Shown in pieces: positions 34,350 to 43,228 of a DNA stretch of 64,000 bases. This DNA is from Bacillus sp. 165 (lineage in GTDB: Bacteria > Bacillota > Bacilli > Bacillales > Bacillaceae_G). Position 1 is the stretch's first letter. Each line of letters opens with the position of its first letter. The notes under the pieces were generated by a model. The model saw only the letters and a list, made by a program, of their open reading frames with translations. It was not told the origin of the DNA and searched no databases. The position numbers were made by a program, and so were the translations under genes. The stretch lies in assembly GCF_017742235.1 (NCBI RefSeq), contig NZ_JAGHKQ010000003.1, forward strand, positions 186,001 through 250,000, written 5' to 3'.

Positions 34350-35783
34350 TTGAACAAAATGGATCAAGCTTCCTTTACAAAAGCAGTAGGATGGGTGTTC
34401 GAGCGTTCTTCTTGGATTGCTGAGCAAGCATGGGAAAAACGACCATTCTCTTCTCTTACTGACCTCCATTATAAAATGAAGAACATCGTTCAAGTATCTT
34501 CTTTGAAAGAAAAGCTTGCTTTATTGCGAGCACATCCAGATTTGGCAGCTCGAGTTCCAATGGCAAATGCGTCTATTAAGGAGCAGAATGAAGCAGGGCT
34601 AAATCAACTATCTTATGAGGAGTATAAAGAGTTTATAAAGCTCAACAAGATGTATACACAAAAGTTTGGATTTCCTTTTATTATGGCTGTTCGCGGTCAA
34701 ACGAAAGAAACTATATTGATCACTATGCGAAAAAGAATAGGTAGTACCTATGAAGTAGAAGTAGAGGAAGCATTGCATCAAGTCTATCAGATTGCAGGTT
34801 TCCGATTAGATACTCTTAAGGAGGTAGTTGCTATGAGAGAAAATCGGACCATGTACTATGGCAAAGGAGATGTATATGTATACCGTACTTATGCTAAGCC
34901 GCTTACTGGTATCCCTCCTATTCCAGAATCCCATTTTAGAGGGCGTGACAATATTATTTTTGGCATGAATGTGAAAGTTGCTTTAAAAGGAGAAGCGTTT
35001 TTCTCTTCTTTTACCGAAGGCGATAATCGTCTTGTCGTCGCTACCGATTCTATGAAAAATTTTATTCAGCGGCATTTAGCTCAATATGAAGGTGCTAATA
35101 TGGAAGGGTTTCTTCATTTTGTTTGTAAATGTTTTTTAGATAAATATTCTCATATTAGTGCTGTCGAGGTCACAAGTGATGAAATTCCATTCGATTCCAC
35201 ACTTGCTCCTGCTCAAAATGGGTTAAAGGAAAGCAAGCTAGTCTTTCGCCATTCTCGTAATGAATATGCAACAGCTACAATGGAAGTCGCTCGCACTGAT
35301 AAAGGTCATACGATTGTTAAGCATAGCAGCGGTGTGAAGGAATTACAATTAATTAAGGTAAGCGGAAACTCCTTTTACGGATTTATCCGTGATGAGTATA
35401 CAACACTGCCTGAAGCACATGATCGTCCTCTTTTTATTTATCTCAACCTTAGCTGGAAATATAATGATGCAGGAGATGCAATCGGTACTCGTTATGTAGC
35501 AGCCGAGCAAGTAAGAGACATTGCACAAGCCGTATTCCATGAATTGGACAGCCGCTCGATTCAACATTTGATATGGAATATCGGTCTCCGTGTGTTAGAA
35601 CGTTTCCCTCAATTGGATGAAATTCAGTTCGAATCTAATAATCGCACATGGGAGACTGTAGTAGAATCTATTCCAAACTCAACAGGCAGTGTGTTCACGG
35701 AACCGCGTCCGCCATTTGGATTCCAAGTATTTGTTGTAACGCGTAATGATTTAGCACATGCGAAATACTCGAGTGACAAATAA
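34350..35783 (+). CDS. pucL: bifunctional OHCU decarboxylase/urate oxidase
   Basis: Fusion known from B. subtilis PucL: an OHCU decarboxylase domain at about 1-160 (RAHPDLAARV, KFGFPFIMAVRG) and urate oxidase at about 168-477 (MYYGKGDVYVYRTYAKPL, VVATDSMKNFIQRH, FRGRDNIIFGMNVKVAL). It oxidises urate to hydroxyisourate and decarboxylates OHCU to allantoin. The first standard start, TTG 34350, has no ribosome site. Homology-like sequence continues upstream (TIQQSILDR), and AAAGGA (34311-34316) lies 9 nt before ATT 34326, so a rare ATT start is possible. A strong in-frame site also precedes Met162. Confidence 0.92.
   Translation: MNKMDQASFTKAVGWVFERSSWIAEQAWEKRPFSSLTDLHYKMKNIVQVSSLKEKLALLRAHPDLAARVPMANASIKEQNEAGLNQLSYEEYKEFIKLNKMYTQKFGFPFIMAVRGQTKETILITMRKRIGSTYEVEVEEALHQVYQIAGFRLDTLKEVVAMRENRTMYYGKGDVYVYRTYAKPLTGIPPIPESHFRGRDNIIFGMNVKVALKGEAFFSSFTEGDNRLVVATDSMKNFIQRHLAQYEGANMEGFLHFVCKCFLDKYSHISAVEVTSDEIPFDSTLAPAQNGLKESKLVFRHSRNEYATATMEVARTDKGHTIVKHSSGVKELQLIKVSGNSFYGFIRDEYTTLPEAHDRPLFIYLNLSWKYNDAGDAIGTRYVAAEQVRDIAQAVFHELDSRSIQHLIWNIGLRVLERFPQLDEIQFESNNRTWETVVESIPNSTGSVFTEPRPPFGFQVFVVTRNDLAHAKYSSDK
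34818..34835 (+). promoter_or_regulatory. internal ribosome binding site and start within pucL
   Basis: AAGGAGGT (34818-34825) is an 8-base Shine-Dalgarno match, 7 nt before an in-frame ATG at 34833 (Met162). The start would give a 316-residue protein consisting of the uricase domain only (MRENRTMYYGKGDVYVYR). Confidence 0.5.
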
Positions 35784-36139
35784 TGGGCGGGCTGACGACG
35801 CATGTGCTGGATGTAAGCCAAGGGCGGCCGGCAAGCGGAGTGAAGTTTGAGCTATGGTACTTAGAATCAGGAGATACGCGTACCCTGATGAGAACGATGT
35901 ACACGAATTGCGACGGTCGAGTAGATTCTCCCATTCTTTCTGGTGAGCAGATGCAAATGGGCATATACGAATTGGTTTTTTTTGTTGCTGATTATTTTCG
36001 TACACAAAAAGTCGTGCTACCAGATCCGCCATTTTTGGATGTGGTACCTTTACGGTTTGGCATCGCAGACTGTGATGCGCACTATCATGTACCTCTGTTA
36101 ATTGCTCCAGGCGGATACAATACGTACCGCGGAAGTTAA
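35783..36139 (+). CDS. pucM: 5-hydroxyisourate hydrolase
   Basis: Transthyretin-like HIU hydrolase, 118 residues, converting 5-hydroxyisourate to OHCU. Signature N-terminus TTHVLDVSQGRPASG (catalytic His), HYHVPLL with the second His, and the C-terminal tetrapeptide YRGS. Its ATG overlaps the pucL stop codon (TAATG), so translation is coupled, which fits consecutive use of the pucL products. Forms a homotetramer in the cytosol. Confidence 0.95.
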   Translation: MGGLTTHVLDVSQGRPASGVKFELWYLESGDTRTLMRTMYTNCDGRVDSPILSGEQMQMGIYELVFFVADYFRTQKVVLPDPPFLDVVPLRFGIADCDAHYHVPLLIAPGGYNTYRGS

Positions 36140-36171
36140 AATCCAAATGCTGGCTAAAGGAGAAAGTGTAC

Positions 36172-37410
36172 ATGCAGGCTCTTCATCAAAAGGTCAATAT
36201 GAATCGAATTATAGAGCATATCGAACAGTTAGCCTTATGCAGTAGAACAACTCGCGGTGTAACACGTTTTTCGTTTACAAAAGAAATGGAAGCAGCATAC
36301 GATTTGATTTATAAGTGGATGCTAGATGCTGGAATGACCGTTCGCCGAGATGAAATAAATAACATTATCGGAAGATATGAAGGAACGCAGTCTGATGCAC
36401 CAGTATTACTCATTGGTTCCCATCTTGACTCTGTGCTTGAAGGCGGAAAATACGATGGTGCTCTTGGAGTCCTTGCCGGGATTGAGGTAGTCCAAACATT
36501 ATTTGAGAACAATATTCGACCGAAGCATCCGATTGAAGTGATTGGTTTTTGTGATGAAGAAGGGGCTCGATTTCATACAACGTTCTTAGGAAGCAAAGCA
36601 TTAGCAGGAACTTTACAGGAGCAAGATTTGCAAGCGAAAGACGAAGCTGGCATTACCATTGCAGAGGCCATGACAGAAATAGGACTGAATCCTGCTCATT
36701 ATACATTAACTGCACGAGATCCGAACACTGTATACGGATATATCGAACTGCATATTGAACAAGGACCTGTCTTGGAACAGCAGGATCAAGCATGCGGGGT
36801 GGTATTAGGCATTGTCGGTACGGCGCGATATGAATTTCGCATAGAAGGGTTGACCAATCATGCTGGAACAGTACCTATGAATATACGTAAAGATGCACTC
36901 ACTGGAGCAGCTGAAATGATACAGGCTATTGAAACTATAGTATTGCAGTATGAGTCTGTTGTGGCTACGGTTGGAAAATTATCCATATTTCCAGGGGTTA
37001 GCAATGTAATCCCAGGAATAGTGGAAGGGACGCTAGATATTCGTTCGATTAATGATGAAAAAAAAGTGGCGGCATTACATCAGATTATTCAAACATGTCA
37101 TAGTATTTGTCACCGCCGCGGATTACGTTGCGAATTCACTACCATAATGGAATCGGGTGCAACGGTCTGTTCTAAGCGGTTTATCCCTATGATTGAATCT
37201 GCATTAATGTCTCACGGCATGAAACCTATTCATATGATAAGCGGTGCTGGACATGATGCAATGACAATCGCTGACTTAACGAAAATGGGAATGATTTTTG
37301 TCAGATGCAAAGAGGGACTCAGTCACCATCCTGATGAATATGTAGCGCCTGAAGATATAAAAGCAGGTGTTTTCGTTTTATTGGATGTAACGTTACAGTT
37401 GGCATTATAA
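36172..37410 (+). CDS. pucF: allantoate amidohydrolase (M20 hydantoinase/carbamoylase family)
   Basis: A 412-residue binuclear metal enzyme. Motifs: IGSHLDSVLEGGKYDGALGVL (His, Asp), FCDEEGARFHTTFLGSKAL (Glu pair), ELHIEQGPVLE, GLTNHAGTVPM and SGAGHDAMTIA. These fit allantoate amidohydrolase/N-carbamoyl-amino-acid hydrolases; operon context with uricase and allantoinase favours allantoate as substrate. ATG 36172 has AAAGGAG 9 nt upstream; GTG two codons earlier is too close to it. Start lies 32 nt after pucM. Confidence 0.88.
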   Translation: MQALHQKVNMNRIIEHIEQLALCSRTTRGVTRFSFTKEMEAAYDLIYKWMLDAGMTVRRDEINNIIGRYEGTQSDAPVLLIGSHLDSVLEGGKYDGALGVLAGIEVVQTLFENNIRPKHPIEVIGFCDEEGARFHTTFLGSKALAGTLQEQDLQAKDEAGITIAEAMTEIGLNPAHYTLTARDPNTVYGYIELHIEQGPVLEQQDQACGVVLGIVGTARYEFRIEGLTNHAGTVPMNIRKDALTGAAEMIQAIETIVLQYESVVATVGKLSIFPGVSNVIPGIVEGTLDIRSINDEKKVAALHQIIQTCHSICHRRGLRCEFTTIMESGATVCSKRFIPMIESALMSHGMKPIHMISGAGHDAMTIADLTKMGMIFVRCKEGLSHHPDEYVAPEDIKAGVFVLLDVTLQLAL

Positions 37411-37434
37411 ACTATCTCAAAGGAGTAATAAAAC

Positions 37435-38676
37435 ATGGATTCAACTAAACAGGCAATTGTTGACTGGATTGATTCTGAGCAACAACAGCTCGTTACGTTC
37501 TTACAAGAACTTATAGCCATTCCTTCTGATAATCCCCCCGGTGATTGTGAGAAGATTGCTATGTTTATTGAACAACGTTTGACTGACTATCAATTTCCAA
37601 ATGTAACTGCGCTGAATGTAGAGCAAAAGGATGTGCTCGCAAACGGGATGATCAAGGTAACAAACATAGTCTCTACAACTGCCTTTGAAGGTGGAACAGG
37701 ACTGGATATCGTACTTAATTCTCATGGTGATGTAGTTGCACCAGGGTTAGGGTGGACGTATAATCCGTATGGCGGTGAAATTGTTGACGGAAAAATATAC
37801 GGCCGTGGTGCTGCTGTGTCCAAATCAGATATTGCTGCCTATACTTTTGCAGTGATGGCTCTTCGTCCATTCAGCCAGCAATTATCTGGAAAAGCGACAC
37901 TTGCATTTACCTTTGATGAAGAATCAGGCGGAATGATAGGACCAAAATGGCTGCTTGACCATGGTTATATCAAGCCGAATTTGGCCATCGCTGCAGGGTT
38001 TACGTACTCCATAGTAAATGCACATAACGGCTGTCTTCATCTCGAAATTAAAGTCAAAGGAAAATCAGCTCATGCCGCGGCTCCGCATACCGGCCATGAC
38101 GCGATAGAAGCCATGACCGGTATACTTCAGACGCTGTACGACTACCGAATCACCTTACAGCAAATTCACTCTGACGTTTTGGGGATTGAATCCCCCACAT
38201 TGGTAGTAGGATTGATTTCCGGCGGGATTAATACTAATGTTGTACCTGATTTGTGTACAATCCGTATAGATCGCCGCCTTATCCCGGAAGAGGATGGTGA
38301 AAATGTAGAAAGGCAGCTATGTGAATTAATCCAACAAGCGGCAAGTCAGTATAAAGGTATAGTCGTAGAGGTGAAGCGTATCTTGCTTGCAAAAAGCTTC
38401 GGACCAACACCAGAAGATTCAGAGCTTATCAGAACCCTCAGCAGCAATTGGAAAGAAATGATGCAGGGAAACCTCGTTATACATGGAGTTCCTCTTTATG
38501 CGGATGCCCGTCTGTTCGCGGAAGCAGGTATCCCAACTGTAATGTTTGGAGCAGGCCCGCGAACATTGCTAGAAGCAAATGGGCACCGTGCAGATGAGCA
38601 TGTTAGAGTAGATGATTTGGTAAACGCAACAAAAATCGTCGCCCTCACCTTATACGATTTATTGAAGAAAGAATAA
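37435..38676 (+). CDS. M20 family (ArgE/DapE-type) amidohydrolase in ureide operon
   Basis: A 413-residue zinc hydrolase. Motifs: ELIAIPSDNPPGDCE, LNSHGDVVAPGLGW, KIYGRGAAVSKSDIAA (bridging Asp), FTFDEESGGMIGP (catalytic Glu and ligand), GKSAHAAAPHTGHDA, GGINTNVVPD and GHRADEHVRVDDL. AAAGGAG is 9 nt before the ATG, 24 nt after pucF. This family includes acetylornithine and succinyl-diaminopimelate deacylases. In this place it may act on a ureide or amidic intermediate (for example ureidoglycolate), but sequence does not prove it. Confidence 0.85.
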   Translation: MDSTKQAIVDWIDSEQQQLVTFLQELIAIPSDNPPGDCEKIAMFIEQRLTDYQFPNVTALNVEQKDVLANGMIKVTNIVSTTAFEGGTGLDIVLNSHGDVVAPGLGWTYNPYGGEIVDGKIYGRGAAVSKSDIAAYTFAVMALRPFSQQLSGKATLAFTFDEESGGMIGPKWLLDHGYIKPNLAIAAGFTYSIVNAHNGCLHLEIKVKGKSAHAAAPHTGHDAIEAMTGILQTLYDYRITLQQIHSDVLGIESPTLVVGLISGGINTNVVPDLCTIRIDRRLIPEEDGENVERQLCELIQQAASQYKGIVVEVKRILLAKSFGPTPEDSELIRTLSSNWKEMMQGNLVIHGVPLYADARLFAEAGIPTVMFGAGPRTLLEANGHRADEHVRVDDLVNATKIVALTLYDLLKKE

Positions 38677-38699
38677 TCGACTAGTTCTGAGGTGGTTGC

Positions 38700-40067
38700 A
38701 TGACAAAAACATATGACCTTATCATTAAAGGAGGGCATATAGTCTTAGCCCAAGAGATTCGAATATTGGATATTGCTGTGAAAAATGGTGTCATTGTTGC
38801 GATGGGAGAAGACCTTTTCCATAATGCTGTAGATGTACTGGATGTAACAGGTCAATATGTATTACCGGGCATAATTGATGCTCATGTACATTTCAATGAT
38901 CCAGGTCGGACGGAATGGGAAGGATTTTCCCATGGCTCTTGTGCTATGGCTGCCGGGGGGTGTACTACTTATTTCGATATGCCCCTAAATAATATTCCAG
39001 CAACGACTGATAGTCGTACTCTCTTAGCAAAAGCACAAAACGGGAGCAAGGAGTCATTTGTTGATTTTGCATTATGGGGCGGACTAGTACCAGGGAACGA
39101 GCATCATTTAGAGGAACTGGCATCACTCGGAATAATTGGATTTAAAGCATTTCTTTCCCATACAGGGACAAAAGAGTTTGATTCCATTGATGATCTTACC
39201 TTGTATCAAGGCATGAAGAAAATTGCCAAGCTAAATAAAGTACTGGCTTTACACTCTGAAAGTAACCCGCTAATTGAGCGTTTAGCGGAAGAGAAAAAGA
39301 GAAAAGGCTTATGCTCAGCTACTGATTATATAGAATCGAGACCTATAATTGCAGAAATGGAAGCAGTAAATCGAGCACTGCTATTTGCTAAAGAGACCGG
39401 TTGTTCCCTTCACTTTGTACATATAAGCAGCAAGAAATCTGTCGACTTAATTCAAGAAGCAAAGAAAAAAGGATTGGATGTTACGGTAGAAACATGCCCT
39501 CATTATTTACTCTTTAATAGGGATGATTTTGCAAAACTTGGCGCTGTAGCAAAATGTGCCCCGCCTCTTCGCTCAGAGGAAGAAAGACTTGGGTTATGGG
39601 AAGCGTTGACTTATGGACACATTGATTTTATTGCTTCAGACCATTCGCCTTGTCCTACTGCTATGAAGTCAGAGTTTGAACACAATATGTTTAAGGCATG
39701 GGGCGGGATTACCGGAGGACAATTTACATTAGAAGCAATGATAGATCAGGCCTGGATAGAACGGGGAATTCCCCTTACCATCATTGCAAGGTGGCTCGCT
39801 ACCAATCCTGCCATTCGTTTCGGCTTATATCCTCAGAAAGGAAACATTTCGCTTGGAGCGGATGCAGATTTTGCAGTAGTAGACTTGAATCATGAGCACT
39901 TGGTTACAAAAGAAGACTTATTTTCCCGCCATCAGCATAGCCCTTATATAGGTAAAACCTTTCGTTGTCAAGTCACCCATACGATTAACCGCGGGAATCT
40001 CGTATACACCTTACATGAAGGAATCAAAGAAAAACCAGCAGGGCAATGGATACAGGTTGTTAAATAG
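38700..40067 (+). CDS. pucH: allantoinase
   Basis: Dihydroorotase-type cyclic amidohydrolase, 455 residues, opening allantoin to allantoate. Metal ligands: IDAHVHFNDPGRTEWEG (HxH), GFKAFLSH (carbamylated Lys), LALHSES, SLHFVHISSKKS, TCPHYLLF and ASDHSPC (Asp). The combination DPGRTEWEGF and SHTGTKEFDSIDD is typical of allantoinase rather than dihydropyrimidinase. GAGGTGGTT precedes the ATG. Last gene of the operon, ending at a hairpin terminator. Confidence 0.93.
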   Translation: MTKTYDLIIKGGHIVLAQEIRILDIAVKNGVIVAMGEDLFHNAVDVLDVTGQYVLPGIIDAHVHFNDPGRTEWEGFSHGSCAMAAGGCTTYFDMPLNNIPATTDSRTLLAKAQNGSKESFVDFALWGGLVPGNEHHLEELASLGIIGFKAFLSHTGTKEFDSIDDLTLYQGMKKIAKLNKVLALHSESNPLIERLAEEKKRKGLCSATDYIESRPIIAEMEAVNRALLFAKETGCSLHFVHISSKKSVDLIQEAKKKGLDVTVETCPHYLLFNRDDFAKLGAVAKCAPPLRSEEERLGLWEALTYGHIDFIASDHSPCPTAMKSEFEHNMFKAWGGITGGQFTLEAMIDQAWIERGIPLTIIARWLATNPAIRFGLYPQKGNISLGADADFAVVDLNHEHLVTKEDLFSRHQHSPYIGKTFRCQVTHTINRGNLVYTLHEGIKEKPAGQWIQVVK

Positions 40068-40088
40068 ATAAATAGGACTCCATAGTAT

Positions 40089-40126
40089 AAAAAGCCTTAT
40101 CTGTTTACATACAGCTAAGGCTTTTA
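40089..40126 (+). terminator. terminator of the ureide operon
   Basis: AAAAGCCTTA-CTGT pairs with ACAG-TAAGGCTTTT, followed by a short T-rich tail. Confidence 0.8.
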
Positions 40127-40266
40127 AACTTTGCTTTGCAAAAAGAATTTCGGCAGGTAGAACATTGAAAGAATTTCAATTGGAATGAGCAGGATAAAAA
40201 TGATACGATTCAAACAAGAAACACATAACAATATGTCTCTAGATAATGAGATAAAGGAGGGACAAT

Positions 40267-42573
40267 ATGCTTGAAACAACAAGTTATGCTATTTTACCGT
40301 CAAACGTAAATAAAAAAACAGAAATACGTCATGAAATTCAATCGATTCAAACGTTCCATTGGGACGGACAAACCTTATCTGGAACACTGTCAAAGGGGAC
40401 ATTTGTTCTTTATTTCATCGATCATCAAACGATGCGTCTGATTGTGAATCCTTTTGGAAACGCTGATTGTACTCCTTCTATAGCGGCAATTGGTGATAGA
40501 AATCGTATATCAGGAACAGTAACGGAAACAAAAGACAGTATTCATCTCCATACTGAAAAACATGAGGTAATTGTTCAAAAAAGGCCTTTTTCTATTGCAA
40601 TCCATCAAGAGAATCAACTGGTTTTTAAAACGGCAGAACCTGCCGTTGCCTATACGCGAGACAAGCACCTTTATTTTAGCGTAATGAAAAATCCGCCTGC
40701 CGCCATTTATGGTTTAGGTGAAAAGACAGGCTTTCTCAATAAAAATGGAGCGAAAATCAGCAACTGGAATACGGATGTGTATGCCCCTCACAACAAGGAT
40801 ACGGTTGAACTGTACCAGACCATTCCCTTTGTTCTTGTACATGATATGGACAGGACAACAGGAATCTTTTTCGATAATACATATCGTACAGAATTTGATA
40901 TGCAAACCTATCATGATAAGCTTCAAATCATGGCTGAAGGCGGTCAGGTTAATGCCTATATTATGTTAGGAAGTGATTTGAAGGAGGTTGTTGCGTCCTA
41001 TACGAATCTTACTGGAAAAACACCTTTACCCCCAAAATGGGCATTAGGGTATCACCAGTCCCGATACAGCTATGGATCTCAAGATGAAGTAAGGCAAGTT
41101 ATGCAACGTTTTAAAGATTATCACATTCCATTAGACTGTATTTTCTTAGATATACATTATATGAATGGATATCGTGTTTTTACATTTGATGAAGATCAAT
41201 TTCCTGCATATGAAGCACTGATTTGTGAATTGAACGAGAACAATGTTGATGTGGTTCCTATTGTCGATCCTGGCGTGAAAAAAGATATAGACTATCATGT
41301 TTATCGTGAAGGCATAGAGAAGGGATATTTCAGCAAATATGCTGAAGGACATGTGTATTTTGGGGAAGTATGGCCTGGTATGAGTGCTTTCCCTGATTTT
41401 TTAAATAGTGAAGTACAAACATGGTGGGGCGAATTACATCGTTTCTATACAAATTTAGGCATTCGCGGTATATGGAATGATATGAATGAACCATCTGTAT
41501 TCAATGAATCCAAAACTATGGATTTGAATGTAATGCATAATGTAGATGGAAAACAGATTACTCATAGGGAAGCGCATAATGTATACGGCCTTTATATGAG
41601 TAAAGCAACCTTTGAAGGATTGCAAAAACAATTAGGAAATGGAAGGCCATTTTCTCTCACTCGGGCAGGGTATGCAGGGGTGCAACGATATTCAGCAGTA
41701 TGGACAGGGGATAATCGCAGCCACTGGGAACATTTAGAAATGTCTATGCCAATGATTATGAATCTTGGCTTGTCCGGTGTTGCCTTTACTGGAGCCGATG
41801 TTGGCGGATTCTCATCGGATGCAACACCAGAGCTCCTGATTCGTTGGACACAAGCGGGTGTGTTCTTGCCATATTTTCGTAATCATAGTGTGCAAGATTC
41901 TATTTATCAAGAACCTTGGGCATTTGGAGAAGAAACACTAGCATCTGTAAAAAAATACATTGAATTGCGCTATCGGTTTATGCCCTGCCTCTATACATTA
42001 TTTTATGAAGCAGAACAAACTGGGCTGCCCGTGGTTCGGCCGTTAGTAATGGAATATCCGAAGGATCCTGAAACGTTGCAATGCAGCGATCAATTCTTGT
42101 TAGGCAGTCAAATATTAATTGCCCCCATGGTACGCCCAGGTCAACGTTATAGGTCCGTTTATTTACCGAAAGGAACATGGTTTGATTTTTGGACGAATGA
42201 GGAATATGAAGGTGGGAAGTATCATTTAATTGAAGCTGATTTAAATACATTACCGATCTTTGTGAAGTCAGGAACCATTCTTCCGTTAGGTACCCCTGTT
42301 AAAAATACAAAAGAAACGCAAGACATTGAATTATATGTATATCTTTCAGGAGAAGACGTGGTTAGCGGACATTTATATGAAGATGACGGATATACTTACG
42401 ATTATCAACGTGATCAATATAGCTTTACAACGTTTACTCTTAAAAATGAAACTGAGGGTTATTACCTTATGAAACAACAAAAAGGGTCTTTTACTCAACG
42501 TCAGGCCATCAAGGACGTAAAACTGATTGGAAGGGATGCACCGATAACAATAGAAACCAAACCGAGCAGCTGA
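40267..42573 (+). CDS. GH31 alpha-glucosidase
   Basis: A 768-residue glycoside hydrolase of family 31. An N-terminal beta domain (to about 240) precedes the TIM barrel. The nucleophile is Asp405 in GIWNDMNEPS; the acid/base is Asp482 in WTGDNRSHW; WALGYHQSRYSY and IFLDIHYM are further family signatures. No signal peptide, so cytosolic: likely hydrolyses maltose or isomaltose-type oligosaccharides after uptake, although no transporter or regulator is adjacent. AAAGGAGGG precedes the ATG. Confidence 0.94.
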   Translation: MLETTSYAILPSNVNKKTEIRHEIQSIQTFHWDGQTLSGTLSKGTFVLYFIDHQTMRLIVNPFGNADCTPSIAAIGDRNRISGTVTETKDSIHLHTEKHEVIVQKRPFSIAIHQENQLVFKTAEPAVAYTRDKHLYFSVMKNPPAAIYGLGEKTGFLNKNGAKISNWNTDVYAPHNKDTVELYQTIPFVLVHDMDRTTGIFFDNTYRTEFDMQTYHDKLQIMAEGGQVNAYIMLGSDLKEVVASYTNLTGKTPLPPKWALGYHQSRYSYGSQDEVRQVMQRFKDYHIPLDCIFLDIHYMNGYRVFTFDEDQFPAYEALICELNENNVDVVPIVDPGVKKDIDYHVYREGIEKGYFSKYAEGHVYFGEVWPGMSAFPDFLNSEVQTWWGELHRFYTNLGIRGIWNDMNEPSVFNESKTMDLNVMHNVDGKQITHREAHNVYGLYMSKATFEGLQKQLGNGRPFSLTRAGYAGVQRYSAVWTGDNRSHWEHLEMSMPMIMNLGLSGVAFTGADVGGFSSDATPELLIRWTQAGVFLPYFRNHSVQDSIYQEPWAFGEETLASVKKYIELRYRFMPCLYTLFYEAEQTGLPVVRPLVMEYPKDPETLQCSDQFLLGSQILIAPMVRPGQRYRSVYLPKGTWFDFWTNEEYEGGKYHLIEADLNTLPIFVKSGTILPLGTPVKNTKETQDIELYVYLSGEDVVSGHLYEDDGYTYDYQRDQYSFTTFTLKNETEGYYLMKQQKGSFTQRQAIKDVKLIGRDAPITIETKPSS

Positions 42574-42597
42574 TAGGTTGCTCGGTTTGGTTTCTAT
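42551..42597 (+). terminator. long hairpin terminator after the GH31 gene
   Basis: An 18-bp stem starting TAGAAACCAAACCGAGCA and closed by its complement (42579-42596), loop GCTGATAGGT; it overlaps the stop codon. Confidence 0.8.
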
Positions 42598-42701
42598 TAC
42601 ACCATTCATTATACTGAGATATTTATATTAGGCTGATATGAAAAAAAAATACGGGTTTTTATCTTGAATTCATTTTATTTATATAATATTTCATGTGCGT
42701 T

Positions 42702-43106
42702 TTATCCTGCAAAATAGCAATCTGCCGGTGCGATTAATTCTACCTTAATTCTGTCTGGATCTTCAAAATAGACAGCATAATAATTCTCTCCGCCTGCATA
42801 AGGGTGTTTATCCACATATAAGATATGGATTCCTCGTTCTTGTAGTTTAGCTGTAATGCTATCCACTTGCTCCTTGGATATTGCATGAAAGGCTAAATGA
42901 TTTAAACCGACTCTGCATCGATGATAGGAAATATCCATAAAACGTTCTTCTGCTTGTACAAATACGAGGTATGTACTGCCATGTTTCCAACTGATTCCAG
43001 ATTCCCATTTTTGATATTGGACGTAACCGAGTTCCGTTAAGAACCAATTCCAAAATTGGATTGTTCTCGGCAGGTTTGATACATAAATTTCAATATGATG
43101 GAGCAT
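42702..43106 (-). CDS. VOC-superfamily (glyoxalase-like) protein
   Basis: A 134-residue protein of two beta-alpha-beta-beta-beta modules: LHHIEIYVSNLPRTIQFW (first metal His) and VGLNHLAFHAISKEQVDSI, ending YAVYFEDPDRIKVELIAP (metal Glu). The fold is used by glyoxalases, dioxygenases and resistance proteins such as FosX; the specific reaction cannot be told. CTGGAGG precedes the ATG. It lies 122 nt after the TetR gene on the same strand and may be its target. Confidence 0.85.
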   Translation of the reverse strand: MLHHIEIYVSNLPRTIQFWNWFLTELGYVQYQKWESGISWKHGSTYLVFVQAEERFMDISYHRCRVGLNHLAFHAISKEQVDSITAKLQERGIHILYVDKHPYAGGENYYAVYFEDPDRIKVELIAPADCYFAG

Positions 43107-43228
43107 AGTCCAACCTCCAGATGTTATTGATAGAAGCTCTCCTTTTTATAGGGCCAGACCTATTCATCATTACCTTTTGCAGTGGCATTTGTAGTAACAA
43201 TCGAACATAACAAAAATTATTCAGTTTC

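Noticed and set aside
40140-40266. Catabolite or maltose-type operator before the GH31 gene
   Set aside because: No convincing palindrome or cre match found by eye.
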